Shown one piece after another: positions 34,184 through 43,158 of a stretch of DNA of 64,000 bases. The notes beneath the pieces are model-generated. The model was not told where the DNA came from and did not search any database. It worked only from the letters and a program-made list of their open reading frames with translations. How positions within the stretch are numbered: position 1 is the first letter of the stretch; each line of letters begins with the position of its first letter. A program made the translations under genes and the position numbers. Source of the stretch: Streptomyces coacervatus (lineage in GTDB: Bacteria > Actinomycetota > Actinomycetes > Streptomycetales > Streptomycetaceae); the NCBI RefSeq assembly GCF_029223485.1, contig NZ_JARHTP010000001.1:186001-250000 (forward strand), given 5' to 3'.

Positions 34184-34628
34184 AGTCCATCGTCCAGTTG
34201 GTCACCCACGTCTCCTCGCCATCGACGGAGAACGCCTGCTCCCAGTGCGCGGAGGCGGAGGACATGCCCGCCCATACGAACCGCACCCGGACGTCCTTCC
34301 CTTCGTGCGTGTCGTCGCCGTAGAACTCGCCGCGACCGCCGTCGAAGCGCCCGACGACCGGCGGGAACAGCTTTCCGCTGCGGCTGGCGGCCCAGTTCAG
34401 GGACCACGCCTCGGTCTCCCGGTCGAAGAGCCGAAGAGTCGCGCCCTTGGCTCCCAGATACGGCATGTCGATCTCGTCGACGTTCGCCGCCCCGTCGAAC
34501 AGCGGCCAGCAGCGGCTCGTGCCCGGGAACTCCACCCAGCCGCTGTCCGGGTCGAGGAAGTCCGTGCGGCGGCGATTCGCGACCTCCCACTCGCCGTGGA
34601 AGAAGTCGAAGTCGTGCGGGCTGCTCAT
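34161..34628 (-). CDS. Conserved hypothetical protein (calycin/DUF1579-like)
   Basis: 155 residues: FDFFHGEWEVANRRRTDFL, WPLFDGAANVDEIDMP, ATLRLFDRETEAWSLNW, FVWAGMSSASAHWEQAFSVDGEETWVTNWTMDF. The FFxGxW start and alternating beta strands fit a lipocalin-like barrel. From memory it resembles DUF1579-type proteins; no catalytic residues can be named. ATGA overlap with the upstream gene at 34625 makes a two-gene operon. Confidence 0.65.
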   Translation of the reverse strand: MSSPHDFDFFHGEWEVANRRRTDFLDPDSGWVEFPGTSRCWPLFDGAANVDEIDMPYLGAKGATLRLFDRETEAWSLNWAASRSGKLFPPVVGRFDGGRGEFYGDDTHEGKDVRVRFVWAGMSSASAHWEQAFSVDGEETWVTNWTMDFSRPEAA

Positions 34629-35122
34629 GAGCGGTCTCCAGTGGTTCCTGCGGGCAGGGAGTCGGACAGGTAGGCGTCCAGGTCCGGGACTTCGGGGGCG
34701 AGCATGTGCCGTACCCAGGCATCCCGTTCGTGCAGGATCGGCGGCAGCTCGAAGACGCAGCCCATCCAGGGCAGTCGGGGCCTGATGAAGTGAGTGGGGT
34801 CGCGGTCCGGGCAGCCGGTCATCGGCTGGCCGGCCGCCGCGTTCGCGTAGTGCAGGACGTTGTCCCACACCCAGCTGTAGGCGTTGATGTACGCGCCGTC
34901 GTCGTTTCCCCTGTGAACGACGACGAACGTCGCCGGCGCAGTGCCGTCCGGCTCCGGCAGCAGCTCCGGGAGGATCTCGTACGCCGCCTTCTCCACCTCC
35001 GGCGCGATGCCGGCCGGGTCTGCGGTGACGTGGTAGCGCTTGATGTGCCGTCCCGCCACCTCGATGGGCGGCGGTACGGTCAGCAGCTTCTCCCTGAAGC
35101 GTGGTTTCTCCGTGATGGCCAT
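34625..35122 (-). CDS. Hypothetical protein (165 aa), first gene of operon divergent from a WYL regulator
   Basis: Conserved-looking segments are VAGRHIKRYHVTADPAG, VVVHRGNDDGAYINAYSWVWDNVLHYANA and FIRPRLPWMGCVFELPPILHERDAWVRHMLAPEVPDLDAYL. I do not recognise a domain. It starts 17 bp from a perfect 13-bp inverted repeat that also covers the start of the divergent WYL regulator, so it is a strong candidate target of that regulator, together with the calycin-like gene. Confidence 0.65.
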   Translation of the reverse strand: MAITEKPRFREKLLTVPPPIEVAGRHIKRYHVTADPAGIAPEVEKAAYEILPELLPEPDGTAPATFVVVHRGNDDGAYINAYSWVWDNVLHYANAAAGQPMTGCPDRDPTHFIRPRLPWMGCVFELPPILHERDAWVRHMLAPEVPDLDAYLSDSLPAGTTGDRS

Positions 35123-35139
35123 GGCGAGACGCTAGGCCG

Positions 35140-35168
35140 ACTTCACTGACACCATGTGTCAGTGAAGT
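35140..35168. promoter_or_regulatory. Perfect 13-bp inverted repeat (3-bp spacer) over the WYL regulator start
   Basis: ACTTCACTGACAC (35140-35152), CAT, GTGTCAGTGAAGT (35156-35168). The right arm begins exactly at the GTG start codon of the regulator. The placement between divergent starts implies autoregulation plus control of the 34625-34161 operon. Confidence 0.75.
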
Positions 35169-36097
35169 CCAGCCGACTCGTCTCGATCCTGCTTCTGCTC
35201 CAGACCCGGGGCCGGATGACCGCCGCCCAGCTCGCCGAGGAGCTGGAGGTCTCCGTCCGCACGGTCTACCGGGACGTGGAGGCGCTGAGCGCGGCGGGCA
35301 TCCCGCTGTACGGAGACGCGGGCCACGCCGGCGGCTACCGGCTGCTCGACGGCTACCGCACCCGGCTGACCGGCCTCACCGCCGACGAGGCCGAGGCCCT
35401 CTTCCTGGCGGGCGCCCCCGGCCCGGCCGCCGAACTCGGCCTGGGCTCGGTCCTGGCCGCCGCCCAGCTCAAGGTCCGCGCCGCCCTGCCACCGGAGCTG
35501 CGCGCCCACGCCGACCGGATCAGCGGCCGCTTCCACCTCGACGCGCCCGGTTGGTACGCGGACGCCGAGGAGGCGCCGTATCTCCCGGCGGTCGCCGACG
35601 CGGTATGGAACAGCCGCGTCCTGAACGTCCTCTACCGCCGCTGGGCCGAGCCCACCGACGTGCAGCGCCGCCTGGAACCGTACGGACTGGTCCTCAAGGC
35701 CGGCCGCTGGTACGTCGTCGCGGGCCCGGGGCCCCGCACCTTCCGCGTCGACCAGATCCTCCAACTCACCGCCTCCGACGATGAGTTCACCCGCCCGGAC
35801 GGCTTCGACCTGGCCGCGTACTGGACGGCGTACCAGCGCGACTTCCACGACCGGCTGTACCGCGGCGAGGCACTGGTCCGGCTGGCACCGGGCATGCGGC
35901 TGCCGAGGGCGGTCAACTGCCGTACGGACGAGGACGGTTGGGCCGTCGCCCGGGTCCGCATCGAGTCCGTCGAGCATGCGCACGGTGAGTTTCTGCGCCT
36001 GGGCACGGACATCGAGGTGCTCCAGCCGCCCGAACTACGCGAGTGCATCGCCCGAACGGTGGCCCAACTGGCCCGAAGGTACGCCAAGTTGGCGTGA
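35156..36097 (+). CDS. YafY-type HTH/WYL-domain transcriptional regulator
   Basis: 313 residues. DeoR-like winged helix at the N-terminus (SRLVSILLLLQTRGRMTAAQLAEELEVSVRTVYRDVEALSAAGIPLYG), then a WYL domain (VLNVLYRRWAEP, LEPYGLVLKAGRWYVVA) and a C-terminal WCX extension. WYL proteins sense ligands, often nucleotides or nucleic acid, and control adjacent operons. The start is GTG 35156 (or GTG 35162); both lie within a perfect palindrome and no ribosome-binding site precedes them, suggesting a leaderless or operator-embedded start. Confidence 0.9.
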   Translation: MSVKSSRLVSILLLLQTRGRMTAAQLAEELEVSVRTVYRDVEALSAAGIPLYGDAGHAGGYRLLDGYRTRLTGLTADEAEALFLAGAPGPAAELGLGSVLAAAQLKVRAALPPELRAHADRISGRFHLDAPGWYADAEEAPYLPAVADAVWNSRVLNVLYRRWAEPTDVQRRLEPYGLVLKAGRWYVVAGPGPRTFRVDQILQLTASDDEFTRPDGFDLAAYWTAYQRDFHDRLYRGEALVRLAPGMRLPRAVNCRTDEDGWAVARVRIESVEHAHGEFLRLGTDIEVLQPPELRECIARTVAQLARRYAKLA

Positions 36098-36143
36098 AGG
36101 CAGGGCGATGCGGCGGTAAGCGGCGGCGACCGATGGTGCCATC

Positions 36144-36680
36144 GTGAACGGCGTCGAGCAGGGCGACTCGGAGCACGCCGTCCAGTTCCGCTCCGGCTAC
36201 AAGGACGTCCCCATCACTCCACCGGCCGGCGGCATCAAGTTCGACGGCACCCGGCTGTGGCGTATCGACCTGGGCCGCAACATCCGCTCGGGCGCGCACT
36301 ACACGCAGTTCCAGGTGTACGACTACGACGGTGACGGCAAGGCCGAGCTCGCGATGAAGACGGCGGACGGCACGGTCGACGGGACGGGGACCGTGATCGG
36401 CAGTTCCTCCGCCGATCACCGCAACTCCAGCGGTTACGTGCTCGTAGGCCCCGAGTACCTGACCATGTTCAACGGACGGCAGCGGCCTGTGGACCACCAA
36501 GAACGGGCAGATCCTCTGGTCCACGGCCGCGAACGGCGTTCACGACCCTGCTGCACGACACGCAGTACCGCACGGCCCTGGCCTGGCAGAACACGGCCTG
36601 CAAGCAGCCGCCCCACCCCAGCTTCTTCATCGGCGACGGGATGGCGACGGCACCGAGGCCGACGGTGTACACACCCCGAC
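36144..36680 (+). pseudogene. Rhamnogalacturonan lyase (PL11) remnant, deleted and frameshifted
   Basis: Three frames in succession give PL11-like text: GTRLWRIDLGRNIRSGAHYTQ, DYDGDGKAELAMKTADGT and RNSSGYVLVGPEYLTMFNG (frame of 36144, to about 36480); LWTTKNGQILWSTAANG (from 36484); then LLHDTQYRTALAWQNTACKQ and FFIGDGMATAPRPTVY (from 36539). PL11 enzymes have about 600 residues and cleave the rhamnogalacturonan-I backbone; most of the body and the signal peptide are missing. It hints that an ancestor had a fuller RG-I degradation set. Confidence 0.7.
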
Positions 36681-36684
36681 GCCA

Positions 36685-36715
36685 AGGCGGTCGCCCGCAC
36701 GGCGGGCGACCGCCT
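36685..36715. terminator. 14-bp perfect-stem hairpin
   Basis: AGGCGGTCGCCCGC-acg-GCGGGCGACCGCCT lies between the PL11 remnant and the small secreted protein gene; it can end transcription from either side. Confidence 0.75.
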
Positions 36716-36748
36716 GAATCCCTGAACCGGGTCAGCCGACGGAGTTGG

Positions 36749-37024
36749 CTATTTGCCTCCGCCCAGCAGGCCGCCGAGCAGGCCGCCCACGAGACCGGTC
36801 ACGACACCGAGGAGGCCGGAAAGACCGCCATTTGAGGAGTCGCTGTCGCCCTTGGACGAGACGCACGTCTGGTGGCCCAGGAGGGACACATGGATGGTTC
36901 CGTCGCACTTGGCGGGTGCCGGAGCTGCAGAGGCGCACGGCGCCATGAGGGTCAGGGCGATTACGGGGGCGGCGAGGACCGCCGCGACACGAGCGCGGTT
37001 CGACTTGCGTGGTGCCTGCGACAT
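36749..37024 (-). CDS. Small secreted hydrophobic protein (91 aa)
   Basis: The signal peptide is RVAAVLAAPVIALTLMAPCASAAPA. The mature part has one Cys pair (AKCDGTIHVSLLGHQTCVSS) and ends in a Gly/Leu/Val-rich hydrophobic tail (LSGLLGVVTGLVGGLLGGLLGGGK). The layout recalls surface-active hyphal proteins such as chaplins, but the chaplin motif is not present, so I leave it unassigned. The Met at 37024 follows AAAGGACAGTG. Confidence 0.65.
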   Translation of the reverse strand: MSQAPRKSNRARVAAVLAAPVIALTLMAPCASAAPAPAKCDGTIHVSLLGHQTCVSSKGDSDSSNGGLSGLLGVVTGLVGGLLGGLLGGGK

Positions 37025-37124
37025 CACTGTCCTTTCGGCAGGGCTGAGAGCTTCCTTGATCAGGTTCAGGTGGTGATCTGCGCTCCGCAACTCGGGAATG
37101 ACCCGCCGTCACCATTCGGCCCAG

Positions 37125-39788
37125 TCAGCCGACCGTGCAGGTCTGGTCGCCCAGCCTGAACGACGTCGGCTTCGTGTTCGCCCCCGACCAGCTCCCCGTG
37201 AACCCGAAGCCCACGGACGAACCGGCCGCCACAGTGCCGTTCCAGCTCACGTTCTTCGCGGTCACCGCCGCGCCCGACTGGGTGTAGTCGGCGTTCCACA
37301 GCTGGGTGATCCGCTGGCCGTCCGCGAAGGACCAGCCGAGTGACCAGCCGCTCCAGGCGCTCCCACCCGTATTGGTGAGCTGGACGTCGGCCTGGAAGCC
37401 GCCCGACCACTGGTTGGTGATCTTGTACGTCACCGTGCAGGCGCCGGTGGGTGTCGGGTCCGTGCTGCCTCCGCCCCCGCCGTCGCCGCCTCCGCTCGTG
37501 TCGGAGGTGTCGCCGTAGATGACACCCCGGCCGTTGGTGGAGACGTACACCCGGCCGTACACCCGCGGGTCACCGGTGATCGCCGCGCCCGTCCAGCCCC
37601 ACTGATGGGCGTCGTCGTTGATGCGTGTCCAGCTCGCGCCCTTGTCGGTAGAGCGGAAGATGCCGCGGACGCCGCCGATCTTCGCGCTGGTGTAGAGGGC
37701 CTGGTACGAGGCTCCCGTCGCCGCCTTGCCGAAGCCGATCGTGTCGGCCTGCTCGACGCCGGACAGCTTGGTGAAGCTCGCCCCGCCGTCCGTGGAGTGC
37801 CACAGTCCGTACGCGCCGTCGGAAGCGCCGCCCGCCAGCCATACGTCACCCTTCGTGCCGGGCAGCGCCTTGAAACGGACGCTGTCACCGCTCGGGAGGC
37901 CGGCCGCCGCGGACGCCGTGAAGGTCGCGCCGCCGTCCGAACTGACGTAGAACTTCCCGGACTTGAAGCCGTAGAAGGTCTTCGGGTCCACCCGGTCCGA
38001 CTCGACGACCGCCCCGGACGGGATACCGCTCGACGCCGACCAGGACGAGCCGAAGCCCGTCGTGTACTGGACACCCGTGCCCGCCGGGCTCCACACGAAC
38101 CGGCTGCCGTCCGCCGCCGCGGCCACCGTCCCGCCGCCGCTGACGCCCGAAGGATCCGTCCCCGCGAACCAGTTGGCGCCGTTGTCCGTCGAGAACGCGA
38201 TGTGCGGCCCGGAGTCGAGGTTGCCGACCCGTACGACCGTGTTCGGGTTGGTCTCCGCGAAGTCCAGACTGGTCGTCGTCGTGAAGGTCGGCGAGGTGAA
38301 CATCATCGACGGGACCTTGGTCAGGTCCGTGTGCCGGAAGCCGCCGATGTCACCGAGAGCACTCAGCAGGGGAGCTCCGGACGGGGGAGATGCGAGGTCG
38401 TCGACCGCCGTCTCCTCCAGCCCCTGCACCATCGGCTTCACGGTGAACTGGCCCCCGCTGTCCCACTTGGTGAGGTCCTCGGTGCCGTAGAGCGTGGCGC
38501 CCGTCCCGTACATCATCCGGTCGGAGTTGAACGGGTCGATCTCCAGCGACTCCGTCATCCAGCCCAGTTTCGGGGCCTGTTCGGGCGGCGAGGGGTTCGC
38601 GCCGAAGGTCAGCCAGGGGGAGGACGAGACGTCGATCGTGTAGCGGTTCGAGCGGTTGGGGTACGACGTGTAGTCCCAGGCCTTGGTCCAGGTGGAGCCG
38701 CTGTCCGTGGAACGGAAGATCTGCGTGTCCGGCCACCAGGAGCTGTAGGCCGTCGTCATCACGGTCCCCGGGTGCTGCCGGTCGACGGTCAGGCCGGAGA
38801 AGCCGTAGTAGGTGTCGGCCTCCGCCACGGGACTGATGTTCGTCCAGGTCCCGGTCGCCGTCGCATACCGCCACAACTGGCCCTTGCCGCCGTCGTACGG
38901 GCCGCCCTTGTCGCTGTAGGCGAGGTAGAGATAGCCGTTCTTGGCGTCGAGGACGCCCTTGTGGGCGAGGTAGCCGGTGGGCTGCCCGGCCAGTCGGGTC
39001 CAGGTGGCCCCCGCGTCCGTGGACCGATACACCGCGTTGTCCTTGTCGGCGACCCCGACGTAGATGGTCTTCGTGGCGCTTCCCGACGTACCGGTGGACT
39101 CGTCGAAGGTGACCCAGACGATCCCCTGGTTGTCGCTCGCGTACCCGCTCGTATCGCTCGGATCCTGCGCGTAATTACCGACGTTGGGGAAGTCGGTCAC
39201 CTGCGACCAGGTGACGCCCGAGTCCGTCGACCGCCACAGACCCTTGCCGCTGGGCGCGCCCAGATACAGCACGCTGTCCTTGTTCGGGTCGATCGCGAGC
39301 CGCTCGCCCATGCCCCGGCCGGGCATATTGCCGCCGAGCTTGAAGGGCAGGTCGGCCTTCTGCCAGCTCGCGCCCCGGTCGGAGGACCTGAGCACGGCGC
39401 CGTTCCCGGGGTCCCAGCTGTTGGTGTACGTCCCTACGGCCGCGTACACCTTGTTCGGATCGACGGAGTCGGAGGCCAGGCTCACCACCCCGGTGTGCCC
39501 CCAGTCGTCCCAGCCGACCGAGTCCGTGAGCGGCGTCCAGGTCTTCGACGACTCCTGCCAGCGGTAGGCGCCGCCGATGTCGGTGCGCGCGTAGGCCAGA
39601 TTCTTCTCACTCCGGTTGAAGACGATGCCCGGAACGAAGCCACCGCCGTCGATCCGGGCGTTCTTCCAGGTGTACGTGTCGGCGGCGAGCGTGCTCTTGG
39701 GGGTGCTCGCGGCGAGGGCGGGCGGACTGCCCACGAGTAAGCCGGCCGCGAGAGCCAGCACAGCCGTGAGGGTGCGGGTTCTTCGCAC
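37125..39788 (-). CDS. Secreted GH74 xyloglucanase with C-terminal CBM2
   Basis: 887 residues. The signal peptide (about 1-27) includes a rare TTA leucine codon at position 17. Two seven-bladed beta-propellers of the GH74 type follow, with repeated 'RSTDxGxTW' blade motifs. The catalytic Asp pair is Asp70 in YARTDIGGAYRW and an Asp near residue 480 in LGDIGGFRHTD. A Gly/Asp-rich linker leads to a CBM2 (CTVTYKITNQWSGGFQADVQL to the final CTVG). It cleaves xyloglucan or mixed beta-glucans outside the cell. It lies downstream of GH48 on the same strand with a hairpin between. bldA dependence is likely. Confidence 0.93.
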   Translation of the reverse strand: MRRTRTLTAVLALAAGLLVGSPPALAASTPKSTLAADTYTWKNARIDGGGFVPGIVFNRSEKNLAYARTDIGGAYRWQESSKTWTPLTDSVGWDDWGHTGVVSLASDSVDPNKVYAAVGTYTNSWDPGNGAVLRSSDRGASWQKADLPFKLGGNMPGRGMGERLAIDPNKDSVLYLGAPSGKGLWRSTDSGVTWSQVTDFPNVGNYAQDPSDTSGYASDNQGIVWVTFDESTGTSGSATKTIYVGVADKDNAVYRSTDAGATWTRLAGQPTGYLAHKGVLDAKNGYLYLAYSDKGGPYDGGKGQLWRYATATGTWTNISPVAEADTYYGFSGLTVDRQHPGTVMTTAYSSWWPDTQIFRSTDSGSTWTKAWDYTSYPNRSNRYTIDVSSSPWLTFGANPSPPEQAPKLGWMTESLEIDPFNSDRMMYGTGATLYGTEDLTKWDSGGQFTVKPMVQGLEETAVDDLASPPSGAPLLSALGDIGGFRHTDLTKVPSMMFTSPTFTTTTSLDFAETNPNTVVRVGNLDSGPHIAFSTDNGANWFAGTDPSGVSGGGTVAAAADGSRFVWSPAGTGVQYTTGFGSSWSASSGIPSGAVVESDRVDPKTFYGFKSGKFYVSSDGGATFTASAAAGLPSGDSVRFKALPGTKGDVWLAGGASDGAYGLWHSTDGGASFTKLSGVEQADTIGFGKAATGASYQALYTSAKIGGVRGIFRSTDKGASWTRINDDAHQWGWTGAAITGDPRVYGRVYVSTNGRGVIYGDTSDTSGGGDGGGGGSTDPTPTGACTVTYKITNQWSGGFQADVQLTNTGGSAWSGWSLGWSFADGQRITQLWNADYTQSGAAVTAKNVSWNGTVAAGSSVGFGFTGSWSGANTKPTSFRLGDQTCTVG

Positions 39789-39839
39789 GGTGGGGGTCCT
39801 TCCTGGATGTGGGGGATGTGAACACCGGGCGTTGCGGTA

Positions 39840-39865
39840 CCCGCGCCCCTTTTAAGGGGCGCGGG
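39840..39865. terminator. Hairpin CCCGCGCCCCTT-TT-AAGGGGCGCGGG between GH48 and GH74
   Basis: A 12-bp perfect stem of the common Streptomyces GCGCCCCT repeat type. Its position after the GH48 stop suggests a partial or full terminator, so GH74 may have its own promoter. Confidence 0.65.
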
Positions 39866-39950
39866 ACTGTATCGACTTGCGGCTCCGCCGCGCGGGCGCG
39901 ACCAGCCCAAATGGACCCGCAGTCAAACAACGGCCCAACCCGCGGAGCGA

Positions 39951-42869
39951 CTACTCAAGAAGCTCCGCATACGAGCCCATGGCCAGAGCGATGTCCGCCT
40001 GCGCCCAGAACCGGTGATACGTGAACGAGGGCGCCGCCCCACCCGCCAGATAGCTCTGGATCTTCGACCAGGCAGGGTCGTTCTTGTAGAAGGACCGCAG
40101 CGAGGCAAAGGAAGACGACGAATTGATCGCGTCACCGTTCGGCATCTTGCCGCTCCAGCCGCTCGGGACATACACGGCGTCCCCGAACCGGCTGTAGTCG
40201 GTACGCGTTTCCGGGACGGCGATGCCCAGGCTGTCCTGGTAGTTGTTCCACATGCCGTCGAGGAGCGCCTTCGCCGTCGACTTGGCGGTCGCGTCACCGG
40301 ACTTGGCGCCGTAGTACGTCAGGGTCTTGGCATACGCGGCGGCCACCCCGACGTCGTTGGTGTAGTCGGCGACGGTGACGTGAAGTCCGCTGTTGGAGCC
40401 GGGACTTGAGGCGTTCCAGGTGTCGGGCTGGCCCGACCACTGGAGCGTGGACGGGATCAGATAGGTGCCGTCCGGGTTGACCGTGGTCTTGGACAGCGCC
40501 CACTTGACCCACTTGTCGAGGACGGCCTTCGCCGCGGCGTTCCCCGTCTGCTGGTAGTACTCGGCGACCCGCTCCATCGACCAGGCCTGGAACCCGAACC
40601 ACTGGTTGGACGGCGGGTCGTGGTAGACGGGCTGCTGGTCGTAGTACATGCCGTAGAAGGTCGACGTACCGGCCGGCGGGGTCGCGTACCGCCCCTGCCA
40701 GCTGTTGGTCGCGCCGCCCGCGATGGCGCCCTCGGACGACTGCAGCCACTGGTAGAACTCCAGCTGCCGCTGCAGCGACTTGGACCAGTCGGAGGTACCC
40801 GTCGCCGACTTCGGCTCCAGGTCGGCGTAAGAGCTCAACGCATAGGCGGCCAAGGGGTTCTGATAGCCGCCGTGCACATGGCTCGACCCGATCCGCCATG
40901 CCCAGCCCGCGCTGGAGTCCGTCGCGCCGCCCCAGGCGTAGTACCAGGACAGCAGATAGTGCGAGGCGTCCTTGCCGGTGCCGGCCGCGCAGGCGGACGG
41001 GCCGACGCAGTTGCCGATTTTCTTGAAGTACTTGTCGTACATGGCGTACCGCAGATAGTCGCCCATCTTCGCCGCCTTGCCGACGGTGGCCGACACATCG
41101 CTGCCCTTGCCCTGCTGCTTCGCCCACACGTCCGCCCAGTACGCGGCCTGCACCGCACGTGCGTCGGCGTCCGGGGCGTCGGTGTACTTCCACTGCCTGG
41201 CGTACGACGAGTCACCGGTGAACAGGTCCAAGTACCCGTTCGTGCCCCCGTACTTGAAGGCGTCGCAGGTCGGCTGCGGCACCGTCTCCCACACCGACTC
41301 CTGCGCTCCGCGCTGGAAGGTGTTGATGTACGACGGCCCCTTCGCCGTCGGCCCGCCCTCGCAGGTGCCGCCGGGCGTGTCGCCGTAGCCGTAGACGTTG
41401 TCGACGTCCTGCAGCCAGTGCATGCCGTACACGTCGTCCGTGCCGTATGTGCTCTTCAGCTCGCCGGCGATCGGGTCGGAGCCGACCGGGACCGACGTGT
41501 CGAGCTTCGCCGGGTACTCGCCCGGGGTGTCCAGCTCGGGAGCGTAGGTCGCCGGCTTCGACGCGTTGTAGAAGGAGGTGGTCGGCTGGTCGGCGTGGGT
41601 GGGGATCATGTACTTCTCCATGAGCGCCCACGCGGCGTTGAACTTGGACCAGTCACCGGTGACCTTGCCGTACATCGCCTGCAGCCAGAGAAGGTAGCTG
41701 TAGGCCTCCGACGTGGTCTCGTGCCCCTGGTCCGGGGCCTCGACGATCAGCGTCTCGACCGAGTGGTAGGGGATTCCGTCGGGCGAGAAGTAGCCGTTCG
41801 CCGGGTTGGTGATCTTGCCGTAGAGGTCCAGGAAGCGGGCGTCGTACGCCTTCGAGGCGGCCAGCTCCGTCACGGTGACCGTCGCCTTGCTGAGCCCCGT
41901 CGCCGTCGACTCGAAGGACGCCGCACCGGTGCCCGAGGAGTCGGCGGTGATGGTCACCGTCTGCGCCGTGCTCCAGTTGGACGGCGTGAACGTGAGCGTC
42001 GCGCCGCCGGTGACCGACAGCCCGCTGTTGCCGCTCGCGCGCGCCGTCGTCACGGTCACATTCGACGAAGGCTGCGTCGACAGCTTCACCGCGTACGTGC
42101 CCGTCCTGCCCTGCTGGACGCCCAGTTGGGCCGGCGAGGCCACCACGGCGGGACCCGAGGCGACCGTGATGCCGACGGGCGTCGACTCCGCGGACGCGCC
42201 CAGGCTGTCGTACGCCTTCGCCACCAGCGAGTGACTGCCCACGGCCAGACCGGAGGCGGACAGCGTGTAGGGCGCGCTGGTGTCCGTGCCCAGCAGGGTC
42301 GTGTCGTCGTAGAACTCGACCTTGCTGATCGTCGCGTTGTCGGCCGCGGCCGCGGTGGCCGCGAGCGGGACCGCGTCGCCCTGTGTGTAGACCGCGCCCG
42401 CGGTGGGGCTGGTCAGCACGGTGACCGGCGGCTGGTGCGCACCGGCGCAGGTGGTGCCGTTGATGGTGAAGCTGGTGGGGGCGGTGTTGGTGCCGCTGTA
42501 GCTGAACTGCGCGCCGGTGGAGACTGCGGCGCCCGCGGCGATCGCGGCGTTGTACCCGGCGTCCTTCACGGTGATCGCCGTGCCGGACTGGGACCAGGTG
42601 CCGTTCCAGCCGTTGCTGAGCTTCTGGTTGCCGCTGTAGGCGTACGTGAGCGTCCAGCCGTTGATGGCGTCCGTGCCGCGGTTGGTGATGGTCAGATCCG
42701 CGGTGAAGCCGGAGCCCCAGTCGTTCGTCTTGTAGTCGACGCTGCACTGAAGTGCCGCCGCCTGGGCGGGAGTTGTGCCGGTACCGAGCATCGTGAGCGG
42801 GAGGGCCAGGGCCGCCACTACGGCGGTCCACAGCCGTCGGGTGCCTCTGCGTCTCCTTCTGGGGTGCAT
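39951..42869 (-). CDS. Secreted GH48 cellobiohydrolase with N-terminal CBM2 and Ig-like domains
   Basis: 972 residues. Signal peptide about 1-37; CBM2 about 40-142 ([20 protein letters not shown] ... TTCAG); an Ig-like domain ([15 protein letters not shown], about 147-235); a second beta-domain (about 236-330); and the GH48 (alpha/alpha)6 barrel from about 335. The likely proton donor Glu is in [16 protein letters not shown], with further conserved [20 protein letters not shown] and [18 protein letters not shown]48 enzymes are processive and act on the reducing end of cellulose. ATG 42869 follows AAGGAGGAACCAGCAC. A sigma-70-like promoter with an operator lies upstream. Confidence 0.94.
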   Translation of the reverse strand: MHPRRRRRGTRRLWTAVVAALALPLTMLGTGTTPAQAAALQCSVDYKTNDWGSGFTADLTITNRGTDAINGWTLTYAYSGNQKLSNGWNGTWSQSGTAITVKDAGYNAAIAAGAAVSTGAQFSYSGTNTAPTSFTINGTTCAGAHQPPVTVLTSPTAGAVYTQGDAVPLAATAAAADNATISKVEFYDDTTLLGTDTSAPYTLSASGLAVGSHSLVAKAYDSLGASAESTPVGITVASGPAVVASPAQLGVQQGRTGTYAVKLSTQPSSNVTVTTARASGNSGLSVTGGATLTFTPSNWSTAQTVTITADSSGTGAASFESTATGLSKATVTVTELAASKAYDARFLDLYGKITNPANGYFSPDGIPYHSVETLIVEAPDQGHETTSEAYSYLLWLQAMYGKVTGDWSKFNAAWALMEKYMIPTHADQPTTSFYNASKPATYAPELDTPGEYPAKLDTSVPVGSDPIAGELKSTYGTDDVYGMHWLQDVDNVYGYGDTPGGTCEGGPTAKGPSYINTFQRGAQESVWETVPQPTCDAFKYGGTNGYLDLFTGDSSYARQWKYTDAPDADARAVQAAYWADVWAKQQGKGSDVSATVGKAAKMGDYLRYAMYDKYFKKIGNCVGPSACAAGTGKDASHYLLSWYYAWGGATDSSAGWAWRIGSSHVHGGYQNPLAAYALSSYADLEPKSATGTSDWSKSLQRQLEFYQWLQSSEGAIAGGATNSWQGRYATPPAGTSTFYGMYYDQQPVYHDPPSNQWFGFQAWSMERVAEYYQQTGNAAAKAVLDKWVKWALSKTTVNPDGTYLIPSTLQWSGQPDTWNASSPGSNSGLHVTVADYTNDVGVAAAYAKTLTYYGAKSGDATAKSTAKALLDGMWNNYQDSLGIAVPETRTDYSRFGDAVYVPSGWSGKMPNGDAINSSSSFASLRSFYKNDPAWSKIQSYLAGGAAPSFTYHRFWAQADIALAMGSYAELLE

Positions 42870-42932
42870 GTGCTGGTTCCTCCTTGCGGCTCGAAACAGT
42901 GGGGGAGGGAGGAGCAACAAGCCTTGAACCAG

Positions 42933-42974
42933 TGGGAGCGCTCCCATAGTGGGGACGGGGGTGAAGGTGGTCAA
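42933..42974 (-). promoter_or_regulatory. GH48 promoter with CebR-type operator TGGGAGCGCTCCCA
   Basis: The perfect 14-bp palindrome TGGGAGCGCTCCCA (42933-42946) is the consensus for the cellulose-utilisation LacI repressors CelR/CebR of actinomycetes. On the minus strand, TTGACC (42974-42969) and CACTAT (42951-42946) form a -35/-10 pair with 17-bp spacing, and the operator begins at the end of the -10. Confidence 0.8.
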
Positions 42975-43086
42975 GGTGCTTGAAGAGTCGAAAAGATTCG
43001 ACGGGTTTTAGAAGGGTTTTAGTTGAGGGAAAGTCAGCAAACTCTGTGACTCCCCTGTCCATTGCTGTCACTTGGCGCTAGCTTCG

Positions 43087-43115
43087 TTGACACCAGTGGG
43101 AGCGATTCCATCAGT
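43087..43115 (+). promoter_or_regulatory. GH5 promoter candidate with CebR-like operator TGGGAGCGATTCCA
   Basis: The operator (43097-43110) differs from the palindromic consensus at two positions. It sits in the spacer between TTGACA (43087-43092) and ATCAGT (43110-43115). The -10 is weak. Confidence 0.6.
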
Positions 43116-43158
43116 CGACGCGGCCGTCACGGCGCGCCTGAGCTGCAAGGAGTCGCTC

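Noticed and set aside
36749..37024. Small secreted protein as a chaplin
   Set aside because: It has two cysteines and a hydrophobic tail but lacks the conserved chaplin domain sequence.
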